Shown here one piece after another: positions 40,438 to 49,083 of a stretch of 64,000 nt of DNA. The stretch lies in contig NZ_VDMN01000007.1 in NCBI RefSeq assembly GCF_006335145.1, positions 1-64,000 of the forward strand, read 5' to 3'. This DNA is from Aliirhizobium smilacinae (lineage in GTDB: Bacteria > Pseudomonadota > Alphaproteobacteria > Rhizobiales > Rhizobiaceae). The translations under genes were made by a program, and so were the position numbers. How positions within the stretch are numbered: the stretch's first letter is position 1; each line of letters opens with the position of its first letter. The notes beneath the pieces were generated by a model. It had not been told where the DNA came from. It worked only from the letters and a program-made list of their open reading frames with translations, and ran no database searches.

Positions 40438-42360
40438 TCAGTCCAGCAGCTCGCGAATACGGACTGCAAGCTCCCGCGCGGTGTAAGGTTTTTTCAGCCA
40501 GCTGCCTGAAAGGGCGAGTTCCCGGCCGGCAATCGCCGGCTCTGCATATCCCGAGGTAAACAGGACGGGGATATGCGGTTTCTCCGAGCGAACCCGGTTC
40601 GCCAGTTCATCGCCCGTCATGCCGCCCGGCATCACCACGTCGGTAAACAGAAGGGCAATGTTGCTATGGCGCTCGAGCTGCGACAGCGCCTGGGCGCCGT
40701 TCTCGGCCTCGATCACTTCGTAACCGAAACTCGTCAGGCGGGACACGGTCACGCGACGCACCCGCGGATCATCCTCGACAACGAGAATTTTCTCCGGACC
40801 GCCGGGCAACGGGCTCTGTGCCTGACCTGCCGTGAGCTGGAGATTTCCACGTTCGATCTTCTTTTTGGCGGCCGGCAGGAACATCCGCACGGACGTCCCC
40901 TGACCCGGCTCGCTGTAGAGCTGGATATTGCCGCCCGATTGTTTGGCGAAACCATAGACCATGCTGAGGCCGAGCCCGGTGCCGGCGCTGACACCCTTGG
41001 TGGTGAAAAACGGCTCGAACGCCTTTTCCTTGACCTCCGGCGTCATGCCCGTCCCGGTATCGGTGACGGCGACCAGCACGAAGTCTCCGGTCCGCATGTT
41101 CGAATACATCTGCGCGTAATCGACATCGAGCTTGATGCGCGAAATCTCGACGGTCAGCTTGCCGCCGCGCGGCATCGCATCGCGCGCATTGATGACGAGG
41201 TTGAGGATTGCATTCTGCAGCTGTGACGCATCGACAAGCGCCTCGTTCGGGGCGCCTGCGATGATCGTCTTGAATTCGATCGCCTCGCCGAGCGTGCGCC
41301 GCATCAGGTCGGAGAAACTCGAGACCAGCTGCCCGACATCCACCAGCTTGTTGTTGAGTGGCTGCCGCCGCCCGAAGGCAAGCAACTGGCCGGTCAGCTT
41401 GGCGCCGTCATCTGCAGCCGCCTGCGCTTCCTGCAGCAGGACCCGCAGATTGGGGTCCTCGAGCTTGTATTCCATCATCTCGAGATTGCCGCTGATAACG
41501 GTCAGAAGATTGTTGAAGTCATGCGCCAGACCACCGGTCAGCTGTCCGATCGCTTCCATCTTCTGCGACTGGCGAAGCTCTTCCTCGATCTTCTGGCGGC
41601 TGGTCAGGTCGCGAATGAAACCGGTAAAGATACGCCTGCCGCCGGTTCTCGCTTCGCCCACCGCAAGTTCCATCGGGAATGTCGTGCCGTCCTTGCGAAG
41701 CCCGGTCACCACACGACCGTAACCGATGATCCGGCGCTCCCCTGTTTCCATGTAATTGGAGATGTAACCGTCATGAGCGTCCCGATCGGGGTTGGGCATC
41801 AGCATCCTGACATTCCGGCCGCACACTTCCGAAGCGCTGTAACCGAAAAGCCGCTCCGCTGCGGCACTGAACGATGTAACCATGCCGGCATCGTCGATGA
41901 CGATCGTGGATTCCGGCACCGTATCGAGGATCGAGCGGAGATGTGCTTCCCTTTCCGCCAGATCGTTCTGTACCCTTTTCATCGCGGTCACATCGTTGTT
42001 GGTCTGAATTGTGATGGGCGCTCCATCGACCGACAGGGAAACCGCGACCCAGCGCGTTGCAACGAAAACCGGGCGGCCGTCGCGCGTGCGATGCTCCACC
42101 TCTCCCTGCCAGGAATGTTCCAACGCCAGCTGCTGGCGAATTTCGTCGAGCGGCTTGGGAAACCGCGTCTGCAGCAATTGGTGTACGGATTGGCCGACCG
42201 CCTCCTCACGCGGCCAGCCATAAAGCGCCTCACAACCGGAACTCCACCGGGTGACGATACCGTCGTTCCCGTGGACGATGACATTGGCATCGTCCAGTAG
42301 ATGAAGGACCGCATCCAGTTCAGCCCGGGTTGTGAGAGTGTTTCTTATTTTATGTGGCAT
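40438..42360 (-). CDS. fixL: Hybrid FixL-like oxygen-sensing histidine kinase
   Basis: This 640-residue soluble hybrid kinase has PAS (about 15-128), a second PAS (about 140-255), HisKA/HATPase and a C-terminal receiver. The second PAS matches FixL: H196 in AHDGYI corresponds to the heme-ligand histidine of Bradyrhizobium FixL, and R216 in IIGYGR, 20 residues on, corresponds to its distal arginine. The phospho-His is H280 (LAHDFNN), the N box is around 391, G boxes follow, and the receiver aspartate is D574 (LFTDVVMP). Fused-receiver FixL kinases in rhizobia signal to FxkR. It is 18 bases downstream of a fixK-like gene. Confidence 0.85.
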   Translation of the reverse strand: MPHKIRNTLTTRAELDAVLHLLDDANVIVHGNDGIVTRWSSGCEALYGWPREEAVGQSVHQLLQTRFPKPLDEIRQQLALEHSWQGEVEHRTRDGRPVFVATRWVAVSLSVDGAPITIQTNNDVTAMKRVQNDLAEREAHLRSILDTVPESTIVIDDAGMVTSFSAAAERLFGYSASEVCGRNVRMLMPNPDRDAHDGYISNYMETGERRIIGYGRVVTGLRKDGTTFPMELAVGEARTGGRRIFTGFIRDLTSRQKIEEELRQSQKMEAIGQLTGGLAHDFNNLLTVISGNLEMMEYKLEDPNLRVLLQEAQAAADDGAKLTGQLLAFGRRQPLNNKLVDVGQLVSSFSDLMRRTLGEAIEFKTIIAGAPNEALVDASQLQNAILNLVINARDAMPRGGKLTVEISRIKLDVDYAQMYSNMRTGDFVLVAVTDTGTGMTPEVKEKAFEPFFTTKGVSAGTGLGLSMVYGFAKQSGGNIQLYSEPGQGTSVRMFLPAAKKKIERGNLQLTAGQAQSPLPGGPEKILVVEDDPRVRRVTVSRLTSFGYEVIEAENGAQALSQLERHSNIALLFTDVVMPGGMTGDELANRVRSEKPHIPVLFTSGYAEPAIAGRELALSGSWLKKPYTARELAVRIRELLD

Positions 42361-42378
42361 TAAATATCCTGGCTGCGG

Positions 42379-43122
42379 CTAGTGGTGGCGCCGATCTTCG
42401 GCCGATCCCATCGAGTCCCCCCAGCCGTATTCATCCTCGTCTCCGGCCAATTGTGCAAGCAACATCGGCTTCATGATCTTCACCGAATGCCGGCCGACGC
42501 AGCCGAGAACACCCTTGGTGCTCAGTTTCGTGATCGTGCGCGAAACGGTCTCGATGGTCAGGCCGAGATAGTCTGCCATATCCTGGCGTGTCATCGGCAA
42601 TTGCACCATCGACTGCACGTCGCTTTTGGCCGCCGCCCTGCGCAGGTGCTTCAGCAGAAATGTGCAGAGGCGTTCCTCAGCGCTCTTGCACGAAAGCAGC
42701 ACCATCTGGTCCTGGGCAGCGGCCATCTCATCACAAACCCGCTCGAATACCTGCGGGCGCAGTTCTTCCGAATCCTGCACGGCTGTTTCGAAACTCTTCC
42801 TCGTCAGCCGGCGAACCTTGGTCCCGACAATCGCTTCGGCGCTGTAGAGGTAATTGCTCTTCAGCGATACGCCGATAAGATCGCCGTCGAAGACGAAACC
42901 AGTAATGACCCGGCGACCGTCCGAGATGATCCGGAAGATGCGCAGCGCGCCCTCCACGACCTCGAAGACGTGTTTTGCTTCGTCACCTTCAAAGAAGATC
43001 GACTGGCCGGGATGAATAAACTCGACCGGCTGGCGCGAGAACAGGCCATTGAGCGTTTCCGGCTCTGCTTCGTGAAGAAGAGTTGCTGCTGTGCGTTCGC
43101 GATTATAGCTGGTGAGAAACAT
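42379..43122 (-). CDS. fixK: FixK/FNR-family transcription regulator
   Basis: This 247-residue CRP/FNR-type regulator has an N-terminal cyclic-nucleotide-like beta-roll (HPGQSIFFEGDEAKHVFEVVEG), a long dimerisation helix and a C-terminal winged helix. The recognition helix ETVSRTITKL gives E-xx-SR as in FNR and FixK, implying a TTGAT-type site. An FNR-style N-terminal cysteine cluster is absent, so it is not an iron-sulfur oxygen sensor itself, in line with FixK-type proteins. It is first in the fixK-fixL unit, opposite the OmpR-type regulator. Confidence 0.83.
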   Translation of the reverse strand: MFLTSYNRERTAATLLHEAEPETLNGLFSRQPVEFIHPGQSIFFEGDEAKHVFEVVEGALRIFRIISDGRRVITGFVFDGDLIGVSLKSNYLYSAEAIVGTKVRRLTRKSFETAVQDSEELRPQVFERVCDEMAAAQDQMVLLSCKSAEERLCTFLLKHLRRAAAKSDVQSMVQLPMTRQDMADYLGLTIETVSRTITKLSTKGVLGCVGRHSVKIMKPMLLAQLAGDEDEYGWGDSMGSAEDRRHH

Positions 43123-43166
43123 GGTCTAAACCCCGTCGTTTGATAGGGGTAGTTGACGTGATGGCA

Positions 43167-43225
43167 GTAACACGCGAATGCTACGGACGTAAAAGACGGT
43201 TCGAATTGGTAACAGTTTGTAACAG
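43167..43225. promoter_or_regulatory. GTAACA repeats in the fixK/response-regulator divergent region
   Basis: GTAACAG occurs at 43209-43215 and 43219-43225, a direct repeat with a 10-base period typical of OmpR/PhoB-type binding sites; a third GTAACA lies at 43167-43172. The position is 45-103 bases upstream of the fixK start. It resembles the K-box, a direct repeat described (from my memory) for FxkR at fixK promoters in Rhizobium. The exact consensus should be checked. Confidence 0.55.
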
Positions 43226-43240
43226 CCCGGCTAGTTTTTA

Positions 43241-43969
43241 ATGTCCATTGACCCTGCCCATGCGGCACACATCCTTGTCGTCGACGACGATCCCCGTATT
43301 CGCCAGATGCTTTCCCGCTATTTCGAGGGTGAAGGCTATCGGGTGACGACGGTAGCCGATGGCGTCGAGATGAACGTTGCGATGCGTCAAAACAGTGTCG
43401 ATGCCGTGCTGCTCGACCTCTCATTGCCGGGTGGGCGCGACGGTCTCGACCTGGCACGCGATATCCGCACGACATCGGACGTGCCGATCATGATGCTGAC
43501 GGGCCGCGACGACGTCGTCGACCGCATCGTCGGCATAGAGATCGGCGCCGACGATTACATTGCAAAACCCTTCCATCTGAGAGAAGTCCACGCGCGCCTC
43601 AAGTCCATATTGCGACGTCGCCAGCCGGCCGCACCTCGGATCGTGCAGGAAGAGGACCAGATCATCCGCTTCGAGGGCTGGTCCCTGAACGTTTCGCGAC
43701 GTCAGCTGCTCGATCCGGCTGGAGCCGACATCGAATTGACGACCGGCGAATTCGATATGCTGGCGGCATTCCTCAACCATGCCGGGCGCGTGCTGACACG
43801 CGACTTCCTCATGGACCTGACGCGCGGCCGGCATCTGGAAGCGTTTGACCGCACAATCGACGCACAAATCGTCAGGCTAAGGCGCAAGATCGAGGCAGAC
43901 GCCAAACATCCCCAGTTCATCAAGGCAATCCGCGGCGTCGGCTACATCTTCACCGGCCGGATCGGGTGA
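43241..43969 (+). CDS. fxkR: OmpR/PhoB-family response regulator, FxkR-like
   Basis: This 242-residue regulator has an N-terminal receiver with DDD (16-18) and phosphoacceptor D59 (LLDLSLP), switch residues in MLTGRDD and AKPFH, and a C-terminal winged helix with TTGEFDMLAAFLNHAGRVLTRDFL and TIDAQIVRLRRKIE. Placed divergent from fixK-hybrid fixL, it fits FxkR, the OmpR-type partner that receives the signal from hybrid FixL in Rhizobium etli and turns on fixK. The ribosome-binding site is weak. It overlaps the convergent neighbour by 28 bases. Confidence 0.75.
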   Translation: MSIDPAHAAHILVVDDDPRIRQMLSRYFEGEGYRVTTVADGVEMNVAMRQNSVDAVLLDLSLPGGRDGLDLARDIRTTSDVPIMMLTGRDDVVDRIVGIEIGADDYIAKPFHLREVHARLKSILRRRQPAAPRIVQEEDQIIRFEGWSLNVSRRQLLDPAGADIELTTGEFDMLAAFLNHAGRVLTRDFLMDLTRGRHLEAFDRTIDAQIVRLRRKIEADAKHPQFIKAIRGVGYIFTGRIG

Positions 43970-44406
43970 TCCAGCGGAGCCTCGCTTTCAACCCCATAGA
44001 TCAGCCCATGATCCCATGGCCCATGCTCGATAAAGCCTGTAAGCACCGACCAATCCGGGGGCACGGCGGTCCATATGTGGATCGTCCGGCATTTTTCCCG
44101 GATTGCAAAACTCCTGACCGCTGAAAAAAGCAGCCCCAGCACCTCTCTATTATCGACAAGGCTCACGGAAGCGAAGAGCGGGACTTCAACCTGACGTCGC
44201 AAGTCACCTTCACCTCTGACTGCAACGTGAGAGATACCCCGGATATAGCCTTCGGTATCCTTGACGACAAACCAGCACCGGCACAGCAATGTGGTCGCCG
44301 TCAGTGCCATCCACTGTTCCAGGTCAACCCCCGGCATGATCCGCTCGATCAGCGCATAGGCACGCAGCACGTCTCGGGCATTGAGTGTGCCGATCCTGTA
44401 GCCCAT
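43942..44406 (-). CDS. Hypothetical protein with possible GNAT fold
   Basis: This 154-residue protein is not recognised. It starts MGYRIGTLNARDVLRAYALI and has two central beta strands (GYIRGISHVAVRG, VPLFASVSLVDNREVLG) followed by a helix and IREKCRTIHIW, an arrangement like a GNAT acyltransferase without a clear acetyl-CoA P-loop. I chose the ATG at 44406 with GGACGGAG upstream; the longer frame to 44472 begins inside an upstream gap. Its last 28 bases overlap the FxkR-like gene on the opposite strand. Confidence 0.65.
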   Translation of the reverse strand: MGYRIGTLNARDVLRAYALIERIMPGVDLEQWMALTATTLLCRCWFVVKDTEGYIRGISHVAVRGEGDLRRQVEVPLFASVSLVDNREVLGLLFSAVRSFAIREKCRTIHIWTAVPPDWSVLTGFIEHGPWDHGLIYGVESEAPLDHPIRPVKM

Positions 44407-44537
44407 TCGCTCCGTCCGCACATCTTGCGTATCTGTTGTTGATCTGATGACAATTGGTCCATATTGCCGCACCCTGTGGATGTTGCCTTGATGCTAATCA
44501 ACCTTAGGGTGGATTACCTTAAGCAGTGCGACGCGGC

Positions 44538-45086
44538 TTACTGCAACACCCTGCCGCTCCTGCGCGGCGACGATCTCGCCCAGGACCTGCGCCGCAGCCT
44601 TCCCGCCATGCCGATCGAAGCGCCAATAATTACCGCGACGATAGCGCCGGCCAGCACGCCAGCTCCGGCCCATACCGCACCCGCGACAGTGAGCGGCAAT
44701 GCCGGCACGAATTCCCTCCAGGCATTGGTGATTATCCTGCGATCTGGCCGTTGCATGACGATGAGAGGCCGCAATATCGGCGAGGCGGCGGACAAATCCG
44801 CAAGCTGGTCCGAAAGCGACTGATAGCGCGCGAAGCTGCGCCGCATCGCATCACCCTGGCGCCGCAGAAAGTCTTCCTGCGAGGTGGCATAGACATTCAG
44901 TGCGGCCTGCCGGTCGAGACCAGAATGATTGGCCTGTTCGTCGAAATTCTGGATGATGATGGTCAGTTCGTCGATGGCTCCGCCGAGGCGCTGACGATAT
45001 TGCTGCGCGAATTCAGGCACCTGTGAAAACAGTGCACCGCTGGATACGACAATCAGAAATACCAGTACGCGACGGACAAGAGACAC
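44538..45086 (-). CDS. DUF2937 membrane protein
   Basis: This 182-residue protein has two hydrophobic helices, one near the N-terminus (VLVFLIVVSSGALFSQVPEF) and one near the C-terminus (WAGAGVLAGAIVAVIIGASIG), with a helical periplasmic/cytoplasmic segment between, including FAQQYRQRLGGAIDEL and QDNA-like QEDFLRRQGDAM. This is the DUF2937 pattern. GAGG sits 7 bases upstream of the GTG at 45086; the upstream TTG at 45092 is less likely. Function unknown. The C-terminus is Arg-rich. Confidence 0.8.
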   Translation of the reverse strand: MSLVRRVLVFLIVVSSGALFSQVPEFAQQYRQRLGGAIDELTIIIQNFDEQANHSGLDRQAALNVYATSQEDFLRRQGDAMRRSFARYQSLSDQLADLSAASPILRPLIVMQRPDRRIITNAWREFVPALPLTVAGAVWAGAGVLAGAIVAVIIGASIGMAGRLRRRSWARSSPRRSGRVLQ

Positions 45087-45166
45087 GACCAACCCTCGGC
45101 TTCATCATCCCGATCAACGGATCCGGATCGCAAAGGTTGCGGCATTGGATCACGACGACGCACACT

Positions 45167-46396
45167 CTAATGCTTGGAAAGCGGCTCGTTGATCCGCTCC
45201 ATCCTGAACCCGAGACCAATCAACCGGCCGGAAAGATGCGCAAGAATAGGCCAGCGGGCGATCCCGCGGATGAAGCCGGGTGGGCCTTTGCGCTTGCTTT
45301 CGTCCGCCTGATCAGTCCGACGGCCGCTTCGCATCATCAACTGCAGTTTCTGCGTGGCACGTGTGGGGAAACTGCGGCGTTTCTCGACCGCCGCAAGATC
45401 CGCATCGGAAAGCGTCTCTTCGCGAAGGGGAAGGGAGAGGATATTCGCCGCCGCGACGGCATCCTGAATGGCGAGATTTACGCCAACTCCGCCGATCGGC
45501 GACATGGCATGCGCCGCATCGCCGATGCAGATCAGCCCCGGCCGCCACCATTGCTTCAAACGATCGATCCGCACGGTCAGAAGGCTCGTATCGTCAAAGG
45601 ACGCAATTTCATCCATGCGCTCAGGCGGCAGCGGCGAAACATCCGCCACCATCTTTCGAAAGGCCTCGATACCCTGATTGCGGATTTCGGCAAACGTCGT
45701 CCGGCGGATGACGTAACCGCATTGCCAATAGTCGCCGCGATCGATCAGTACGAGGCCCTGCCTCGGGCCGGCATGCCCCATCACCTCGTTCGGGTCGCTC
45801 GACTGCTTCGATAGCTTCATCCAGACGACCTCGCTCGGCACACCAAAACTTTCGACGATTAACCCGGCTTTGTCGCGAACGATGGAATTGCGGCCGTCGG
45901 CGCCGACGACGAGATCGGCCTCGATCACGATTTCACCGTCGGGCGTGCGGGCGACAAGGCCCGAAATCCTGCCGCTTTCTTCAAGAAGGCGAGTGACCTC
46001 GCTTTGCAGGATAAGCCGGAAATTGGGGAAGGATTGCGCTGATCTCGCCAGGAAATTCAGAAAATCCCATTGCGGCATGAAGGCGATGAAACGGTTTTTC
46101 ACCGGCAGGCGGGAAAAATCTGCGATCGTGATCGTCCGCCCTCCCATTTCGGCCGAGAGCTTTTCCGCCCGCGTATGCGGCAGCGCCAGAAAGTCGTCGA
46201 TCAGGCCAAGCTGATCCATCACCTCAAGCGTCGACGGGTGGATGGTGTCGCCGCGAAAATCCCGCAGGAAATCCGCATGTTTTTCAATGACGCTGACATC
46301 CACACCGGCTCGCGCCAGAAGGAAGCCCAGCATCAACCCGGCAGGACCGGCACCGGCGATGATACACGTCGTCTTGATCTTCACGATTTCGCTCAT
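45167..46396 (-). CDS. FAD-dependent monooxygenase (UbiH/PHBH superfamily)
   Basis: This 409-residue flavoprotein has the ADP-binding motif GAGPAGLMLGFLLARAG (about 15-31), the DG motif VVGADGRNS and the GD motif CIGDAAHAMSPIGGVGVN. This is the group A aromatic hydroxylase architecture. The substrate (phenolic, antibiotic or ubiquinone-like) is not determinable. Start ATG is normal for the family (MSEIVKIKTTCIIAGAG). It is divergent from dxr. Confidence 0.9.
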   Translation of the reverse strand: MSEIVKIKTTCIIAGAGPAGLMLGFLLARAGVDVSVIEKHADFLRDFRGDTIHPSTLEVMDQLGLIDDFLALPHTRAEKLSAEMGGRTITIADFSRLPVKNRFIAFMPQWDFLNFLARSAQSFPNFRLILQSEVTRLLEESGRISGLVARTPDGEIVIEADLVVGADGRNSIVRDKAGLIVESFGVPSEVVWMKLSKQSSDPNEVMGHAGPRQGLVLIDRGDYWQCGYVIRRTTFAEIRNQGIEAFRKMVADVSPLPPERMDEIASFDDTSLLTVRIDRLKQWWRPGLICIGDAAHAMSPIGGVGVNLAIQDAVAAANILSLPLREETLSDADLAAVEKRRSFPTRATQKLQLMMRSGRRTDQADESKRKGPPGFIRGIARWPILAHLSGRLIGLGFRMERINEPLSKH

Positions 46397-46523
46397 CGCT
46401 TCATTTCGCTCTGATACGCCGCCGGATCAAGCCATATCCGATCACATCTGCCACGTCCTGAGTGCTCTTGTGGCAGCCATCGTTCACTTGTAGACCAACC
46501 GCAACTGTGAATATGGAAACGGC

Positions 46524-47711
46524 ATGGCAGATATGGATAGAAGCCGCATCAGCATTCTCGGGTCGACCGGCTCGATCGGTGTCAACACGCTGGATGTGGT
46601 CGCCCAGCTGGGCGGACGGGACGCCTTCGATATTGTCGCGATCACCGGCAACAGCAATGTTGCGCTGCTGGCCGAGCAGGCCAGGGCATTCGGTGCACGC
46701 CTCGCCGTTACCGCCGACGAAAAGCAATACGCAGCGTTGAAGGATGCACTTTCCGGCACCGGCATCGAGGTTGCAGCCGGGCGGGCGGCGCTGGTCGAAG
46801 CCGGTCAGCGTCCTTCCGATTGGGTTATGGCGGCGATCGTCGGCACCGCAGGTCTTGCGCCGACAGTCGCGGCGGCAGAGCGGGGTGCCGACATCGCGCT
46901 TGCCAACAAGGAATGCCTCGTTTCGGCAGGCGAACTCTTCGTCAATGCCGTCTCGGATGGCGGCGGCAAGCTCATTCCGGTCGACAGCGAGCATAGCGCC
47001 ATCTTCCAGTCGCTGGAGGATGACCAGCGTCATGCGGTCGAGCGCATCGTCCTGACCGCATCCGGCGGACCGTTCCGCACCTTCAGCCGCGAGCAGATGG
47101 CGGGCGTCACCGCCGATGTCGCTCGCGCCCATCCGAACTGGTCGATGGGGCTGAAAATCTCGATCGGCAGCGCCTCGATGTTCAACAAGGCGCTCGAGAT
47201 GATCGAGGCAAAACACCTCTTCGGTGTCCGGCCGGACCAGATCGAGGTGATCGTCCATCCGCAGTCGGTCATTCACTCCATGGTCGGTTACACCGACGGC
47301 TCGGTGCTCGCCCAGCTCGGTTGCCCCGATATGCGCACAGCCATCGGTTATGCGCTGACCTATCCGGATCGGCCGAAGCTCGATGTCGAGCGACTGGACT
47401 TTGCCAAGCTGGCACGACTGGATTTCGAAGCCCCCGATGAGGTGCGTTTTCCTGCACTGAGGCTTGCCCACACAGCAATGGACCGTGGCGGAGTGCAGGG
47501 CGCGGTGATGAACGCCGCGGAGGAAATAGCCTTCCATGCTTTCTGCGACAAGCGCATCGGCTTCCTGCAGATGGCGGATATCGCCGAACAGGTGATGGAT
47601 GAGATGGTCGGTTACGGCACGGCAATCACGATGGACGACGTCTTTGCCGCCGACACGGAAGCCCGCCGCCGTGCTGCGGAAGCAATAGCTCAAAAGGAAA
47701 TGGCCGCATAA
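46524..47711 (+). CDS. dxr: 1-deoxy-D-xylulose-5-phosphate reductoisomerase
   Basis: This 395-residue enzyme of the MEP isoprenoid pathway makes 2-C-methyl-D-erythritol 4-phosphate using NADPH and a divalent metal. The NADPH site is ILGSTGSIGVNTLDV; metal/substrate residues lie in LIPVDSEHSAIFQ and TASGGPFR, and the flexible loop is HPNWSMGLKISIGSASMFNK. GGA precedes the ATG by 7 bases. The stop codon TAA lies in the loop of its own terminator. Rhizobia have a single dxr. Confidence 0.97.
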   Translation: MADMDRSRISILGSTGSIGVNTLDVVAQLGGRDAFDIVAITGNSNVALLAEQARAFGARLAVTADEKQYAALKDALSGTGIEVAAGRAALVEAGQRPSDWVMAAIVGTAGLAPTVAAAERGADIALANKECLVSAGELFVNAVSDGGGKLIPVDSEHSAIFQSLEDDQRHAVERIVLTASGGPFRTFSREQMAGVTADVARAHPNWSMGLKISIGSASMFNKALEMIEAKHLFGVRPDQIEVIVHPQSVIHSMVGYTDGSVLAQLGCPDMRTAIGYALTYPDRPKLDVERLDFAKLARLDFEAPDEVRFPALRLAHTAMDRGGVQGAVMNAAEEIAFHAFCDKRIGFLQMADIAEQVMDEMVGYGTAITMDDVFAADTEARRRAAEAIAQKEMAA

Positions 47712-47723
47712 GCGGCCATTTTT
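47698..47723 (+). terminator. Terminator overlapping the dxr stop codon
   Basis: AAATGGCCGC (47698-47707) pairs with GCGGCCATTT (47712-47721) around loop ATAA, which holds most of the stop TAA (47709-47711), followed by TTTC. It lies between dxr and the convergent hemA and could work in both directions. Confidence 0.75.
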
Positions 47724-47746
47724 CTCTCATTTTCTATTCTATGACC

Positions 47747-48961
47747 TCAGGCCACATGCCGTGCTAGCGCGCAGCGCGACCACATCTGGTGCAGCGAATT
47801 GACCAGATGTTCGAGGTCTGCATCGCTATGCAGCGGCGTTGGGGTGATGCGCAGGCGCTCGGTCTTGCGCGGAACCGTCGGATAATTAATCGGCTGCACA
47901 TAGATATTGCAGGTATCGAGCAGGATATCCGAAATCCACTTGCACTTGGCAGCATCGCCGACCATGACCGGTACGATATGGCTTGGGTTCGGCATATGCG
48001 GAATGCCATGCTTGTCGAGCATGCCGCGCAGTTTGCGCACCCGTTCCTGATGTCGTGCCCGCTCCATCTGGCTTACTTTCAGATGCCGGATCGAGGCAAT
48101 CGCGCCCGCTGCAAGCGTCGGCGGCAGGGCCGTGGTGAAGATGAAGCCGGACGCAAACGAGCGGATGAAATCGCACAGCGCCGTGGATGCGGTAATATAA
48201 CCGCCCATGACGCCGAATGCCTTGCCGAGCGTCCCTTCGATGATGGTGATGCGATCCATCAGACCTTCGCGCTCGGCAATGCCGCCGCCGCGCGGACCGT
48301 ACATGCCGACCGCATGGACTTCGTCCAGATAGGTCATCGCACCGTATTTGTCGGCGAGATCGCAGATCTCCTTGATCGGCGAAATATCGCCGTCCATCGA
48401 ATAGACGCTCTCGAACGCGATCAGCTTCGGCGCCTTCGGATCGGCTGCCGCAAGCTTGGCTTCCAGATCTTCGAGATCGTTGTGTTTCCAGATCACCCGC
48501 TCGCACTTGCCGTGACGGATACCTTCGATCATCGAAGCGTGGTTCAAAGCGTCGGAGAAGATGATCAGGCCGGGAATCTTCTGGCCGAGCGTACCGAGCG
48601 TCGCCCAGTTCGACATGTAACCGGAATTGAAGATCAGGCCCGCTTCCTTGCCGTGCAGGTCTGCGAGTTCGCGTTCCAGAAGAACGTGGTAGTGAGTTGT
48701 GCCAGAAATATTCCGGGTGCCTCCCGCACCCGCGCCACAGTGATCTATGGCTTCGTGCATTGCGGAGATTACCGCCGGATGCTGGCCCATGCCGAGATAG
48801 TCATTGGAACACCAGACAGTGACGTCCTTCGTGCCGTCTGCGGTATGGTGCGTCGCGCGCGGAAAACTTCCGCGGTGTCGTTCGAGATCGGCAAATACGC
48901 GGTAACGGCCTTCCTGATGTAGTCCGTCCAGCTCGTTTTTGAAAAATGCCTCGAAATCCAT
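47747..48961 (-). CDS. hemA: 5-aminolevulinate synthase
   Basis: This 404-residue PLP enzyme condenses glycine and succinyl-CoA to 5-aminolevulinate, the first step of heme synthesis in alphaproteobacteria (Shemin pathway). The Schiff-base lysine (about 247) is in EGTLGKAFG; FNSGYMSNWATLG, GAGAGGTRNISG and DEVHAVGMYGPRG are the substrate/PLP motifs. The N-terminus is MDFEAFFKNELDGLHQEGRY as in rhizobial ALAS. Upstream lies an FNR/FixK palindrome 150 bases from the start, suggesting oxygen-dependent expression. Confidence 0.97.
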   Translation of the reverse strand: MDFEAFFKNELDGLHQEGRYRVFADLERHRGSFPRATHHTADGTKDVTVWCSNDYLGMGQHPAVISAMHEAIDHCGAGAGGTRNISGTTHYHVLLERELADLHGKEAGLIFNSGYMSNWATLGTLGQKIPGLIIFSDALNHASMIEGIRHGKCERVIWKHNDLEDLEAKLAAADPKAPKLIAFESVYSMDGDISPIKEICDLADKYGAMTYLDEVHAVGMYGPRGGGIAEREGLMDRITIIEGTLGKAFGVMGGYITASTALCDFIRSFASGFIFTTALPPTLAAGAIASIRHLKVSQMERARHQERVRKLRGMLDKHGIPHMPNPSHIVPVMVGDAAKCKWISDILLDTCNIYVQPINYPTVPRKTERLRITPTPLHSDADLEHLVNSLHQMWSRCALARHVA

Positions 48962-49063
48962 GCTTACGCTCCAAAACCTGCGTCAGGCCTTTTTTTGATT
49001 TTTGCCAGCTTCGTCGTCAACCCGAAAGAGGCCGCATGCGCCTGCCTGCGGCAATAGGCCCAT

Positions 49064-49080
49064 TTTAGATTTATTCCAAT
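49064..49080. promoter_or_regulatory. Irr/ICE-box-like sequence at the hemA promoter
   Basis: TTTAGATTTATTCCAAT resembles TTTAGAA-N3-TTCTAAA, the iron-control element bound by Irr in rhizobia, with three mismatches. It overlaps the transcription start predicted from the FNR-box spacing. A repressor bound here would block transcription when heme is scarce. Low-confidence match by eye. Confidence 0.35.
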
Positions 49081-49083
49081 CCA

